Positions 40,060 to 50,733 of a stretch of DNA of 64,000 nt are shown here, in pieces. Source of the DNA: Eledone cirrhosa. Its lineage: Eukaryota; Mollusca; Cephalopoda; Octopoda; Eledonidae. The first letter of the stretch is position 1. Each line of letters begins with the position of its first letter. Location of the stretch: the NCBI GenBank assembly GCA_964016885.1, contig OZ024743.1, positions 343,435,371 through 343,499,370 of the forward strand, in the 5' to 3' direction. The notes under the pieces were generated by a model. It did no database searches. It saw only the letters and a program-made list of their open reading frames with translations, and was not told the origin of the DNA. The position numbers and the translations under genes are program-made.

Positions 40060-41400
40060 TAATAATAATAATGCTTTCTTTATTAACCACAAAGGTTTAC
40101 ATAAAGTAGACATTAAGGACAATACAGGACAGTACAAATGGGCATTTCTGCGTGTAAAAAAAACAAAAACAGGATGTAACAAAAAAATAACAATGAAAAA
40201 TTCCCCAATATGGGGGAAACTTCTGAGGGACATTCGTGGAGAAAGCCCATTAAAAAACCACAGTGACCCTGACCACCAGGGCAAGTGCCCTCTCCCAGTT
40301 TTCCACCTTTAATATACAGACACATACTCAGTTGGGCCATTCTTGCCTCTCTCACCCATCTTTCAACAAAATGCTGGGAAGAGAGCACTTCCCTCTCTAC
40401 CCTGATTTTCATTTTCAAATGAAATTTGAAAAAGTTAATCAGGGCATCACCGAAGAGGTAAGTGCTCGTCTTCAGCCCTTTCAAACGTGTCCACCTTACT
40501 ATCTCTTTCGCCATGGCCACCAGACAGATAAAAACTGCCTGCCCTTCCCGGCTAAAGGAAGAGGGCGGGGCAATCCTCACGATGGACTCAGCTGATAGCT
40601 GGATCCGTCCTACATGGGACAGCAGGTGTTCGATATAAACCCACAATTCAGCAATGCTCGGACACTGGACGATAATAATAATAAGCTTGTTCTCATATTT
40701 TGATGGGCAGTTAGAACATATTAATTTTCTGTCAAAATTTCTTGTATGAAAAGAGATATAATAATACAATGCTAACAGAACGAAAGCACAAACAAATATA
40801 ATATAAAGGAAAGGGAAAGGGAAAACGGAAAAAAAAAACGAAAGGAAAAGAAAGCGAAAAAAGACAAAAAAAAACACACATCTGGTACCATATACAACAA
40901 AAGGACAACCGAGCTGCTACCAGAGTAAAAGGTAACAGTATCGCAAGGAGCACTGGGAAACCTCTCTAAAGATTTTTGAAGCAAGCCAGCACGCTCATCA
41001 TTGGGTGATGGTGAGGCTGGTGCGCCCTCTCTGTTAGTAGTCCAATTTCTCCAAATGTCTCGAACGCCACAGGCTGGAAAATGTAGTTGGCTGACAGATC
41101 ACGTATTTTAAGATTTTGTTCTGTTTGGCTGTGGAAACTGTAGCTCTTGCCCTAACCACAGCATCCAGGATGTAGAAAGAAGCAAAAGAGTTTCTAACTA
41201 TCCCAGACAAGGTATCTGCCTCTCGACCAGGGGCACAGGGTAAGGCTGTCAGGTCTTTTCCCATCACTTCTGGACATCCCAGATGGTTCCAAGATTGAGG
41301 GGATGTTTGCCCGGGTCAAAGATCTCTTGAGAATAAGGTTTTTTTATGAAGGTGGGGTGGTCATCGTTGTAGTGGAGTTCAACAGGCCAAGATTCAATTG
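40060..41400 (-). pseudogene. LINE ORF C-terminal part and 3' end, frameshifted
   Basis: The 3' end is an (ATT)n tail at 40054-40072. The minus-strand frame at about 40600-40250 reads VAMAKEIVRWTRLKGLKTST, FGDALINFFKFHLKMKIRVE and FVERWVREARMAQL, a basic LINE-type C-terminus. A second piece at 41267-41034 reads LPCAPGREADTLSGIVRNSF, ASFYILDAVVRARA. Between them lie purine-rich filler and stops. The domain is uncertain; I base the call on the tail and the context. Confidence 0.55.
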
Positions 41401-41849
41401 ATTCCCTATAAAATTCTTTTTCTATTCATAATAATAGTCTAGCTGGCATTTTTGTTGTGTGTATGTGTGCATTTGGGTGGCGTTCTATTATGTCAAAAGT
41501 TGTTTTCAGGGTTTGTGAAAATAGCTAGGGGTGGATATAGAATTTCTTTTGTTTTGTGGTGGGTGTGTGCATGAGGTTTCCTTGTGTCAAGAGATCAAGA
41601 TTATTTCTAGGGTTTGCAGACAAAAGCAAGAAGGAAAGTAAAAATGAAAATACAAATATAGGTATAAACATGATTGAAAAGAGTCTGAGGGGGGGGGGTT
41701 ACAAAGAATAGGTTTCTGAAGGATTTATAGAAAAAAAAAGAAAGGAAAAAAGGGTTTTAGTAGAGGTTTCCTTGGAGTTATGATTTATATATATTATATA
41801 TATGTATATATATATACATATATATTATATACACATGTATGTATATATA
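41401..41849. other. Spacer, purine-rich
   Basis: A G-run at about 41690 and (TA)n at about 41790-41850. No gene seen. Confidence 0.4.
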
Positions 41850-42790
41850 TATCATCATCATCGTTTAACATCTATCTTTCACGCTAGCATGGGTTTAGAC
41901 AGGAATTGTCCCACTTGAGGCAAGATTGGTTGTCTTGCTCGTATAGGACTGTCTGGCAGGTTTTCTACGGCTGGATGCCCTTCCTAACACTAACCACGTT
42001 TACAGTGTGGACTGGGAGGTTTTTACCGTGTTACCTACATGGCCACATTACAGCGTGGACTGTGTGTTTTTTTTTTGTCGTGACACCTACATGGTCTCAT
42101 TTATTTAGGACTGGATGTTGTGGTACCAACATAACTTTACAGAGAAAGGGGTAGGAGTAGGGGTAGTGGGATGGGGGTGTATTTTTGGTTAAGCGGTGCC
42201 TACTGACTGTAGGTTTCGCTTTGTACTTAGGCAAGGCGGGTCTTTTGTATTACTGTGTAGTGCCAAAGATCTCGGTCCAGTGACATTGTCTTGGAGAGGT
42301 GTAAGTGTGTAAGGTCGGAACTTATCAAATTGTTTCAGGTTTTTCTGGGTCTGCCTACTCCGTAGCTTCCATTAATTTTGATTGCCCTGCGCTTTTTTAT
42401 ACAGCTGTCATCTTTCATGCACATCACGTGACCATACCAACGTAGTCTTCTCTCGAGTAAACAGCATTTGATCCTTCTTATTCCTAATTTCTCACTTAGT
42501 TCATTTATGCTTTGCCGTTCACGTATATTACTATTATACATCCAATGGAGCATGCAAGCTTCGTTCCTCTCCAGTCTGCGCAGATCCTCTGCACACAATG
42601 CCCATGTCTCACTGCCATGTAACTTTGCTGTTCGTATGCAGGCATCATACAGTCTGCCTTTCATTTTTAGAGAGAAACCTTTAGCGGCCAATAGTGGTAT
42701 AAGCTCTCTGAACTTTTTCCCGTTCTGAATCTGGCTATTGTACTTTCAGAGCACCCTCCACCATTGCTGATTTTGTCACCCAGATAACGA
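41850..42790 (-). pseudogene. LINE 3' end: C-terminal coding part plus 3'-UTR module
   Basis: The minus-strand frame 42691-42335 is open: FSLKMKGRLYDACIRTAKLH, then GSETWALCAEDLRRLERNEA, RRLRWYGHVMCMKDDSC and GVGRPRKT. The 3' UTR follows with CCACTTTACAGTG-like units and the tail CATGCTAGCGTG..(ATG)n at about 41855-41890. The Trp in GSETW shows what the stop at 13209 replaced. Confidence 0.82.
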
Positions 42791-42839
42791 AAGGTGTCCA
42801 CTATTTCTATAGAACCGTCTGGGCAATGGAAGGAGCTAG

Positions 42840-43321
42840 TATCCTGTGGGCACTTGCTACTTTATATATCTCTAGGGTGGGAAAAATTCCTGAGATCCAT
42901 GGACGAGTTCTCTCCAGCGGTCTCTGTCTCTAATTATCGCTGCCATGTCCTGCATCTCCAACAGACCAGTGTCTGTCCTTAGGGCATCAACATACATTAA
43001 CTTTGGTCTTCCTCTTCCAGTGTGTCCATGTAGGGGCTCCCACAGAAGCTCTGAGTGCAATGTCAACTCTGGATGTCGGTGAGCATGTCCAGCTAACCTC
43101 AGTCTCCTCTCTGTCACTTTTGAGCTGACTTTTGGGAGGCTCCCATACAGCTCTGAGTTTTTCATCCTCAGTGTATACTGATTAATGTTCAGAGCCATCC
43201 TCAGCATTTTCGTGTAGCACCCATCCACCATCTGAGTGAGTTTCTTGGTCAGTATCCTAGTCTCAGACCCATACTGCAGCACAGACTCCACTACAGCAAT
43301 GAAGACGCGGATTTTCAGGTC
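42840..43321 (-). pseudogene. Different LINE C-terminus (RTE-like), open 139 codons
   Basis: Frame 43291-42872: VLQYGSETRILTKKLTQMVD, MLRMALNINQ, LYGSLPKVSSKVTERRLRLA and GRGRPKLMYVDALRTDTG, then DMAAIIRDRDRWREL. The layout is the same as in the previous family but the sequence is distinct, like RTE/BovB-type ORF2 ends. Truncated at both ends. Confidence 0.78.
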
Positions 43322-43329
43322 TTTACAAA

Positions 43330-44500
43330 GTAAGGGAGGCAGAGGATTTGATGCAGGAGGTTGGGGCTGTGTCGGTGGGTGTGGGGATGGGAGTGGGTGG
43401 GACTAGAACAAGGTGTCTGGTGGGGAGTATTGGGAAGCCAGAGGAGATCACTAATGTAGGCGGGAAGCCGCTAGAATTGGTTGAGGACTTCCTGTATTTG
43501 GGAGCAAAGATTGGGAATATGGAAGATGATGTGGTTGAGAGGAAGAGCAAAGCCTGGGCAGCGTGCCACAGCTTGAGATCGGTGTGGAAGTCGGACTTTA
43601 TATATATATATATATATATCAGGGAGCTACTACCACTGCTAGCTGTAAAAGGCTTTTCCCTCAAAATGAAAGGCAGACTGTATGATGTGTGCATATGAAC
43701 AGCAATTTACATGGTAGTGAGACCTGGATGCTGTGTGCAGAAGACTTGCATAGATTGGAAAGAAATGAAGCTTGCATGCTCCAATGGATGTGTAATAGTA
43801 ACTTACGTGAACGGCAAAGCTTAAATGAACTGAGAGAGAAACTAAGAAGAATTGGATGCAGTGTGCAGGAGAAGAGACTGTGTTGGTATGGACATGTGAT
43901 GCATATGAAGGATGACAGCTGTATAAAAAGGTGCAGAGCACTCAAAGACGATGGAAGCCATAGAATAGGGAGACCCAGGAAGTCTTGGGAAGTGTGATAA
44001 AAGCTGACCTCATTCAATTGCACCTCTCAAAGATGAGGACGCAGGACCGAGATCTCTGGCATTATACAGGCTGAATCTAAAGCATATATATATATATAGT
44101 ATTCATCACCGCACCCCACCCTCCCATACATCTTTCATGAGGAGTGGCTGTAGCATACATCCAGTGAAGCCTCCAGCCCACACTGCAAAGTGGTTCTGTA
44201 GGTGTCATGACAAAAAACACCCATCCCACACTGTAAAGTGGTCCTGTAGGTGTCATGACAAAAAGCAGCCATCCCACAGTGTAAAGTGGTCATATAGGTG
44301 GCATGACAAAAAACACCTAGCCCACACTGTAAATGTGGTTGACGTTAGGAAGAGCATCCAGCTGTAGAAACCAAGCCATAAACAGTTCTGTGTGAGCAAG
44401 ACATGGTCATCTGATCCAACTTGCCTCAAACTGGACAACCTGTCTAACCTATGCTAGCGGGGAAAAAAAATGGACATTAAACAATGATGATGATGATATA
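43330..44500 (+). pseudogene. LINE 3' part with its 3' UTR and tandem array
   Basis: Begins near 43430 with LVEDFLYLGAKI (a late RT motif). A (TA)n at 43595-43617 breaks it. It continues LLPLLAVKGFSLKMKGRLYD, a frameshift at about 43697, HGSETWMLCAEDLHRLERNE, RLCWYGHVMHMKDDSCIKR and GRPRKSW. The 3' UTR holds the 48-bp array (44177-44340), then GGAAGAGCATCCAGCTGTAG and the tail ending in (ATG)n at about 44490. This copy shows the order coding end, array, tail in one piece. Confidence 0.83.
44177..44340 (+). repeat. 48-bp tandem repeat in LINE 3' UTR, about 3.4 units
   Basis: The unit starts CCCACACTGTAAAGTGGTCC at 44177, 44225, 44273 and 44321, exactly 48 bp apart. It continues TGTAGGTGTCATGACAAAAA. 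Each unit contains the palindrome-like CACTGTAAAGTGG. Confidence 0.92.
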
Positions 44501-44815
44501 TATATACTTTGCTTTTGTATTTGTTTTGTGAGATTCTTGATGTAAATTTGTGTGTTGGAACATATTGTAATACTTAGAGTGGGCCATATTGCTAGTAAAA
44601 ACACATGCTCTAATTGAGTCTCACCTAAGTTCTGATTTTGTTCTATTTAAAAAGAATGGAATAAATAGAACAAGATCAAAACAAAGAGGAGACAGAGAGG
44701 ATACAGAATAGTCATTGAGAAGGTCATAGGATGTGTGACAAAAAAGCTTTTAAACATCTTAACAACTATCCAGTTACTAAACTAGCCCATAAATGGATTA
44801 GTTACTTAACTAATA

Positions 44816-44999
44816 ATTGTTTCTACATTTGGCACAAGGCCAGCAATTACCCAGTGCATTACTGGTACTTTATTTTATCGACCCCGTAAGGATGAAAGGC
44901 AAAGTTGACCTTGACAGAAATTGAACTCAGACTGTAAAGGGCCGTAACTCTATGCTGCAAAGCATGGCGTCCGACCTTCTACCGATACTGCCAATCCAC
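44816..44999 (-). repeat. OR-type SINE, near full-length reverse
   Basis: Starts TAATTGTTTCTACATTTGGC and ends at the head (CCGATACTGCCAATCCAC). ACTAATAA stands on both sides (from about 44809 and 45000), a likely target duplication. Confidence 0.85.
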
Positions 45000-45000
45000 A

Positions 45001-47461
45001 ACTAATAATAAACTCCCAAAGTATAACAATATATACATAATTAAGATTGGATTCCTGGTGGGGATTTGGGGATTAAAGAATGGCCATAAGCCAGAAATGC
45101 ATCGCCAGTTATCTTCTACAGCTTCTGCTGGAATCCGCTAGCTGTCAGCTTCTAAAATTCATTGCTACCACACAAGCCCCACACCCACCTTGGTCACACC
45201 TACCAAACTCACAATGTTTTGCATTGACAAGTTTGTTATTCGGAGATAGTTTACAGCAACAATAACACCTATTTCGTGGGTCATCTCTGAATAAAATATT
45301 TTGTCTATTCTCTGTTTTTGTTTGCTGTAATTCTTTTATTAATTAATTAATTATGCAATCTGCACCTGATGTCACCAGGATCTTACGTAACCAGGCCATT
45401 GAAATATATATAGTATTTTTTACAACAAAAATCTTTAAAGGAACATTACCAGTCTGGCCTCCTGTTGTTTTAATCAAATTTATATATACATATATATATA
45501 TATCATCTTCATTTTACGTTCGTTTTTCGATATGGGCATAAGCTAGACAGGTATTCATGGTTCCAGATGAGACAGGTTTGAGAGTTGTGTTTTGCTGATA
45601 TCTTTAATTTTTGGCATGGTTTCTACTGCTGGATGCTTTCTTAACCACAAGCACTTTCCTGAGTGTACTGGTTGCATTTACTGTGACACCAGAATTTGGG
45701 AATCAAAAAAGAGAAGAGAGGAATATTCAGTCATCTCAAGGGCATGACAGCCTCTCTAGTATTGGTATCATGATAAAATGTACAAAGTAAACTCTGTAAA
45801 GTGATTGTGTGTAAGGAAGGGAATCTATTATTATCATCATCGTTGTTTTTATATCTGCTTTTGCATAGGTGAGACCAAGACTTTTTTATATTTAGTATGC
45901 TATACACCGATTAGCTTCATTGAATCACTGAGGCTAAATTGAAACATTTGAATAATAGTTAAACTGGTTTATTGAGTATTAAGCACAAATTGAAGGTAGT
46001 CAATTTAGGTAATTACCTGGAACATCACTACAGTGCACCACATAATGTTATCTATAACTGTTGCCACAGGGAAAAGAAACTTTAGTAAACTAAAGTTTAT
46101 ATAGACATATTTAGGGTCATCCATAACACAATTCTTTCCTAATATAAAAGGATATTGTAAAAAGTCATATGCAAATGTTTGCAGATCTAGTTTTAGGTAG
46201 GATAATCTGTTTTTCAGTATCTGTTTTGTTCATATTCTTTACTTGATAAGAAGACAGTTCATTACATCTAGAAATCAATGGCACACTTCAGACTTTGTTT
46301 CACCCATCTATCTAAGAACTCAGAATTTATTTGTAACAAAAATGTGGCATTATTGCCATGACTGTAGATAACCTCTTTCTCACTAGAAAAGGTCGAAACT
46401 ATGATAGTATGATTGTATTGTCTTGTATATTGTAGTAGACATGTTATTTTTATGATATATTTGTAGGTTTTCTTCCTTGTGAAAATCTGTAAACACACTT
46501 TTTTAATTGCAGGCTGCCACACTGTTAACTTAACTGTGTATCTATGCGAAAAACCTCATTCACTATCAAAGTCAGTGAACTGGCAACATTGAGGTTCCGC
46601 AAGACAAGATCTTTGAATGAAATTTAATTAAAATTTATTGTGTTTATATGAATAAATACACTCTCTAAAAAAATTGTTTCATTTAATGCTTTATTAAAAT
46701 TTTAATGGTGGAGATTGTCCATAAAATATAGATAATATTGGTTCTGCAATTATTTGAAAATCGTGTAGGTGCTCTGCAACAAAACATCTTAGAGAACCAC
46801 ATGTTAGAATATGAAAACAACATTGCAAGTGAAATGTGTCAACTATCTCAAAAAATCTCATTAATAAAAAATCTAAACACAATTTTATTTTTTAAAGAAT
46901 ATTTAATTCTGCCAAGATAGAGAAGGGAGACAACCAAAATTTTAAAAATTCAAGAGTGAAATCTGAAATCTGAGGTAATTGGTAAGGATCTGTGTCAGCA
47001 ACAATGGTACAGTTACTATAAAGAGTGGTAAAAATCTGACATTTCATACTGATGCCATTCAATGGACATTTGTTGCAAATTTCTCCATTACTCATGGCAA
47101 CTAAACATACTAATATTCATCAAACTTTTTTGGATTTATTATGAAGGATTCAAGCCCTAGTGACAGGGGAAGATCTTTGGTGTTAAATAAATATATAAAA
47201 ATATTTTTCTTCCAACAGCAGCAAATATCAGTTGATGTTTCACTACATTTCTGAGTTTAAGATTTATCAATATTATAAGCTGATTTATTTGGATAAATGT
47301 TCTCATCTTTGTTGTTATAATCACATTTCAACAGTTGTACCCTTTCACCTTCTTCAGGTGCTTGTCTGGAAAATAGCATAATCAGTATAACTGTTAGGTG
47401 CTTTAGTCTACCCACAAGTAGTAAGTTCAATCTCTTTAGTATATCTACATATACTCCAGAT
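45001..47461. other. SDHAF3-NEMP intergenic spacer
   Basis: A reverse LINE tail is at 45500-45560 (catcttcattttacgttcg), with 3'-UTR words to about 45830. The part 45900-47450 is AT-rich with no repeat I can name. Short frames (46268-46522, 46738-46920) show no domain. Confidence 0.45.
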
Positions 47462-47805
47462 CAGAGGTTCTCAAACCTTTTGAGCCACTTCCCCGTCATG
47501 GTCATGTCCCCACCCCTATTTCCAGAGAGATCTGTCTACAGGCAAATTGTAAATAATATATAATAAATAAAATCGTTAATTGATATATAATAATATAATA
47601 TATACTATGTATAAATAAATATTTATATATTTTTTTATTTTACTATATTTATATATATATGTATCATTTGATATTTAATATACTATTATATCATTTCTAC
47701 CCCCCCCCCCCCTCCACTGTTCCCATAGGCTCTAGCGCCCCCTGGACCTTCTCAATTGCCCCCCCCCCCCCCGGGGGGCGGTAGCATACATTTTGAGAAC
47801 CTTTG
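47462..47805. mobile_element. hAT-type MITE with 8-bp duplication
   Basis: Ends CAGAGGTTCTCAAACCTTTT (left) and, on the minus strand, CAAAGGTTCTCAAAATG (right). Flanked by CTCCAGAT (47454-47461) and CTCTAGAT (47806-47813), 7 of 8 alike. 344 bp; the centre has two long C runs at about 47700 and 47760. Confidence 0.85.
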
Positions 47806-47813
47806 CTCTAGAT

Positions 47814-48031
47814 AAAGCAGAACAAGTGACATCACAAGTAACTATTTAATATAAGGATATTATGACAATAATCTATCTTCAAAGTTTGAAATCCTGAAAA
47901 TATTAATGAATATTACAAGCAACTGGAGAAGGCTAGAGGGTACAACAGTCGAAGCATAATTGTAACAACGAAGATGAGGAAATTAGTCTGAATAAATCAG
48001 TTTATAATAGTTAATTGATATTTCTTTAATC
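47814..48031. other. Likely SDHAF3 3' UTR
   Basis: Downstream of the SDHAF3 stop on the minus strand. AT-rich, with ATTAAA-like words near 47845. Confidence 0.35.
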
Positions 48032-48190
48032 TTATTCTTTTAGAGGTTTCTGCGTTTCTTGGAACAATTCATAGAGTTGACCAAGTTGTTCTGAAGTAAA
48101 GCAGTCCAAAAAGTCTGAAGACAAATTTTCTCCTATCACTCCAGTACGATTTTTCTGATTTATCTGTTTAGCTATTGTCACATAATATTT
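48032..48190 (-). CDS. SDHAF3: SDHAF3 exon 2
   Basis: Acceptor TTTTCAG, then KYYVTIAKQINQKNRTG through QLGQLYELFQETQKPLKE and stop. It matches the family's 'EEKLNDFRDEQIGQLQELM' end. The last about 10 residues of vertebrate SDHAF3 are missing. Confidence 0.93.
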   Translation of the reverse strand, partial: KYYVTIAKQINQKNRTGVIGENLSSDFLDCFTSEQLGQLYELFQETQKPLKE

Positions 48191-49742
48191 CTGAAAATTA
48201 AGAAAAAGAAATAATTATTAAAGTAATACTTTTTTTCCGCCTCTCTTTGGGTGTAATTATAATTACAATATTTTTTTTACTTGGGGTATTAAGTGTACAG
48301 CATCCACTTAACTATTTTTTATGAAACTGGTAAGAGTATACTACACTGAAGACCAAAACATATCCAGAATTGTCACTGCATATGCCAAATATTAGACTCG
48401 CTCTTTATTACATGCTCTCGTTTAACTTACAATTTAAATTTGGGAGTTATTTCCCTTATCTTCTTTAATCCAGAATTAATCCTTAAACAATTTCTTTCTT
48501 TTTACTTAGAGTTTAATTTTAAATAATTGTTTCTACTTTTTGGCACAAGGCCAGCAATTACACAGTACATTACTGGTACTTTATTTTATCGACCTCGTAA
48601 GGATGAAAGGCAAAGTTAACCTCGGCGGGATTTAAATAATGAAAATTCTTTTGCTCATTAAATTAAGTATGTAAGCCCTCACAGACACTATAGATCTATT
48701 AAGCTGGGAAAGGAAAACTAAATGTTTATTCTTAAACTAGAAGTAGGTGAATCAATGGCAGCGTGGTTAAAAAGTTAATTTTGAATTTCAGTTCCATTCC
48801 ATTGTATGACACATTGGACAAGTGCCTTCAGCAATAGCCTCGTCAATGGGAGGGAAATCTGAGAGAGAGGAACTGCGTGGAAGCTTGTCAGAAGGACCAT
48901 CCATGTTCTTCGGTTGTAGACATAATCCACCACCTAATTTAACACCACAAACTTGCCCTTGAGTACCTTTAACAAAGTCCGCTTTGTTGTAAACATCTTC
49001 GGTCCAAAGATAACTTTCTTTCGTTAATCAGTCTTGGGAGCTTTACCCTTCCTCCACTAAATTATTGAAGAAATAAGGGGATAGGAAGGTAGAGTCTTGG
49101 TACCTTATTAACACATAACCTGGTTCCCACAAAAAGATATTATTTAGCATTATTTTCACACCTTACTTGTAAATGACGTGAATAATGCGTGACTAGTGGG
49201 TTTTTTTTACGTTGAATCAGCTGGATCAATTGGAGAAGGTTACTTCAGGATCCGCTGGAAGGAGTGTTTGAGGACTCTGCTCTCACGACCCTCTCAGAAA
49301 TAAGTGGACAAAGAAGATGATATAATATTCTACACCTAATCAGATACACCACTAAGTGATGAATAATTCATGTTCGAATAAAAAAAAAAAAATCAACGCC
49401 ATAATAAGTACTAGTAATGTAGTGAAACAGATTATAAATATCAAAATACTATGGATATGTAAAATGGGCTTATTTATTCGTAAGGTGATGATTCACCTTA
49501 CGTTGATATGTGCGTAACGGAGTATTTACAAGAAAGGAGAGAGGAAAAAGAAAAGGCCCTACCGTCCATTCATGCATAAATATATCTGCTTGCTTGCTGT
49601 CAGAAGTTTTGTTACTGCGAAACTCATCTTTAACATATTGGTCCCCAATTGCTCTGTAATGAAGGGGAAGGCCGTGATGGATTTTCAGAATCGCTTTATA
49701 TAAAGCTCTTACGCGTTTGACATGCCCTGGATTATTTGCCAT
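48032..49742 (-). CDS. SDHAF3: Succinate dehydrogenase assembly factor 3 (SDHAF3/ACN9), 2 exons
   Basis: Exon 1 is 49742-49563 (180 nt) and exon 2 is 48190-48032 (159 nt with TAA), joined in phase 0 by a 1372-bp GT-AG intron to give 112 residues (human has 125). The protein is a small mitochondrial matrix LYR-family chaperone. It protects the iron-sulfur subunit SDHB from oxidants during complex II assembly. Visible: ALYKAILKIH at residues 13-22 (the LYR-type motif), GDQYVKDEFR at 33-42 (the most conserved ACN9 block), and a C-terminal half with GENLSSDFLDCFTSEQLGQL and YELFQE. No classic presequence, as in the family. The first ATG is used because the conserved VRALY starts ten residues later. 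Head to head with DYNC1I. Confidence 0.95.
48522..48640 (-). repeat. OR-type SINE tail in SDHAF3 intron
   Basis: AATTGTTTCTACTTTTTGGC, CCAGCAATTACACAGTACAT and GGATGAAAGGCAAAGTTAAC; the head is missing. Confidence 0.78.
49563..49742 (-). CDS. SDHAF3: SDHAF3 exon 1
   Basis: The ATG at 49742 follows TATTTGCC on the plus side. Donor ACG|GTAGGG. It encodes residues 1-60, ending FMHEWT. The reading frame runs on into the intron for 30 codons (VGPFLF...), which is not coding. Confidence 0.93.
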
Positions 49743-50107
49743 AGTAAGCGTATATTATTCCGTTAGAATAATTACAAATAGTTATGGAGCCAAATTAGAT
49801 GCTAAAATACAGTTTCTAGTTTCGAAACTTATGTTGTTTCTGAAGTAAAATTCAAGCCGTAGTTAAACATTGATTTCATCCTTCCAGGGACATTGTAATA
49901 AGTACGAATAACGTACTGACATTGATTATATCTTCCTTACAAAACTTCCATTATGCCTAAATAAATAGATTAAAAAAACCATTTTGGCTGTTGTTATCAT
50001 CAGTTAAATGACCACAATATCTTCGCTCTGTTTACAACCACATGTCACCAAGTACTTGAATGAGGGTTAAATTGATGTTACATTTATTTATTATGAAAAC
50101 ACACAAA

Positions 50108-50115
50108 TCACGTGA
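50108..50115. promoter_or_regulatory. E-box TCACGTGA
   Basis: The palindrome TCACGTGA within AATCACGTGACTC matches the MITF/TFE/USF-type E-box. About 370 bp upstream of SDHAF3's ATG and 520 bp from DYNC1I's. Confidence 0.45.
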
Positions 50116-50537
50116 CTCAAAAATTGAAAGCACAGCTGCGCGTTTGTGAGCTAGCAGTTTTATTTTTACTTCTTTCATATTATTTTCCGCTGTTTATTTT
50201 GGTTTACTATAAACTAACTTAAAATATTTACTGAAAATAAATAAAATTATATATATATATATGTAAACATTTTTATATTTTAATACAAACAAGTAACAGC
50301 TTACACTTTTACTTTATATTTCATATTTATTTTTAATTCCAAAATAAAAAGTTTTCAATTATTTTTATTTATTTACAAAAAAAAAACAAAAAAAAACCAT
50401 ACAATTTGTATATCATCTAGTTTTCCCCCATAACTTGTAACACGTATCTTGGGGAAAGAAGAAAGTTATTTTGTTAATATAGTATATCTTAGAGGTTTTG
50501 CTAGCTCTGTATTGTTGGAGTTGAAGTAAGAGGCGAG

Positions 50538-50545
50538 TGACGTCA
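50538..50545. promoter_or_regulatory. Full CRE TGACGTCA
   Basis: A perfect cAMP-response/ATF element in GCGAGTGACGTCATCATTACG, 90 bp upstream of the DYNC1I ATG. Confidence 0.55.
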
Positions 50546-50634
50546 TCATTACGGTAATGTCTTCTCGTAAATGATATTCTCTAGTCGGCATCGAATTAGT
50601 ATCTTCACATATTTACTGAGATTGACGGACGAAA

Positions 50635-50733
50635 ATGTCTGATCGAAAAGCGGAGTTAGAACGGAAGAAAGCTCGTCTGGAGCAGATGAGAAAGGAGAGA
50701 CAGGAAAAAGAGCAACGCCGAAAGTTAAAAGAT
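50635..50733 (+). CDS. DYNC1I: DYNC1I exon 1 (coding)
   Basis: 99 nt, ATG in the context GAAAATGTC, donor GAT|GTAAGC. 33 codons, nearly half of them K, R or E. Confidence 0.93.

Larger units (their letters stand above)
49743..50634. promoter_or_regulatory. Shared SDHAF3-DYNC1I intergenic, candidate bidirectional promoter
   Basis: 892 bp between two divergent start codons. It has no TATA at a sensible distance and is AT-rich apart from short GC patches. Two palindromic factor sites (50108-50115 and 50538-50545) stand out. Confidence 0.55.

Noticed and set aside
40732..40984. Phe-rich membrane protein-like frames
   Set aside because: Arise from a purine-rich (GAAA)n-like tract read on the other strand.
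44177..44340. CRISPR array
   Set aside because: Direct 48-bp repeats without spacers, in an animal genome; a LINE 3'-UTR tandem array.
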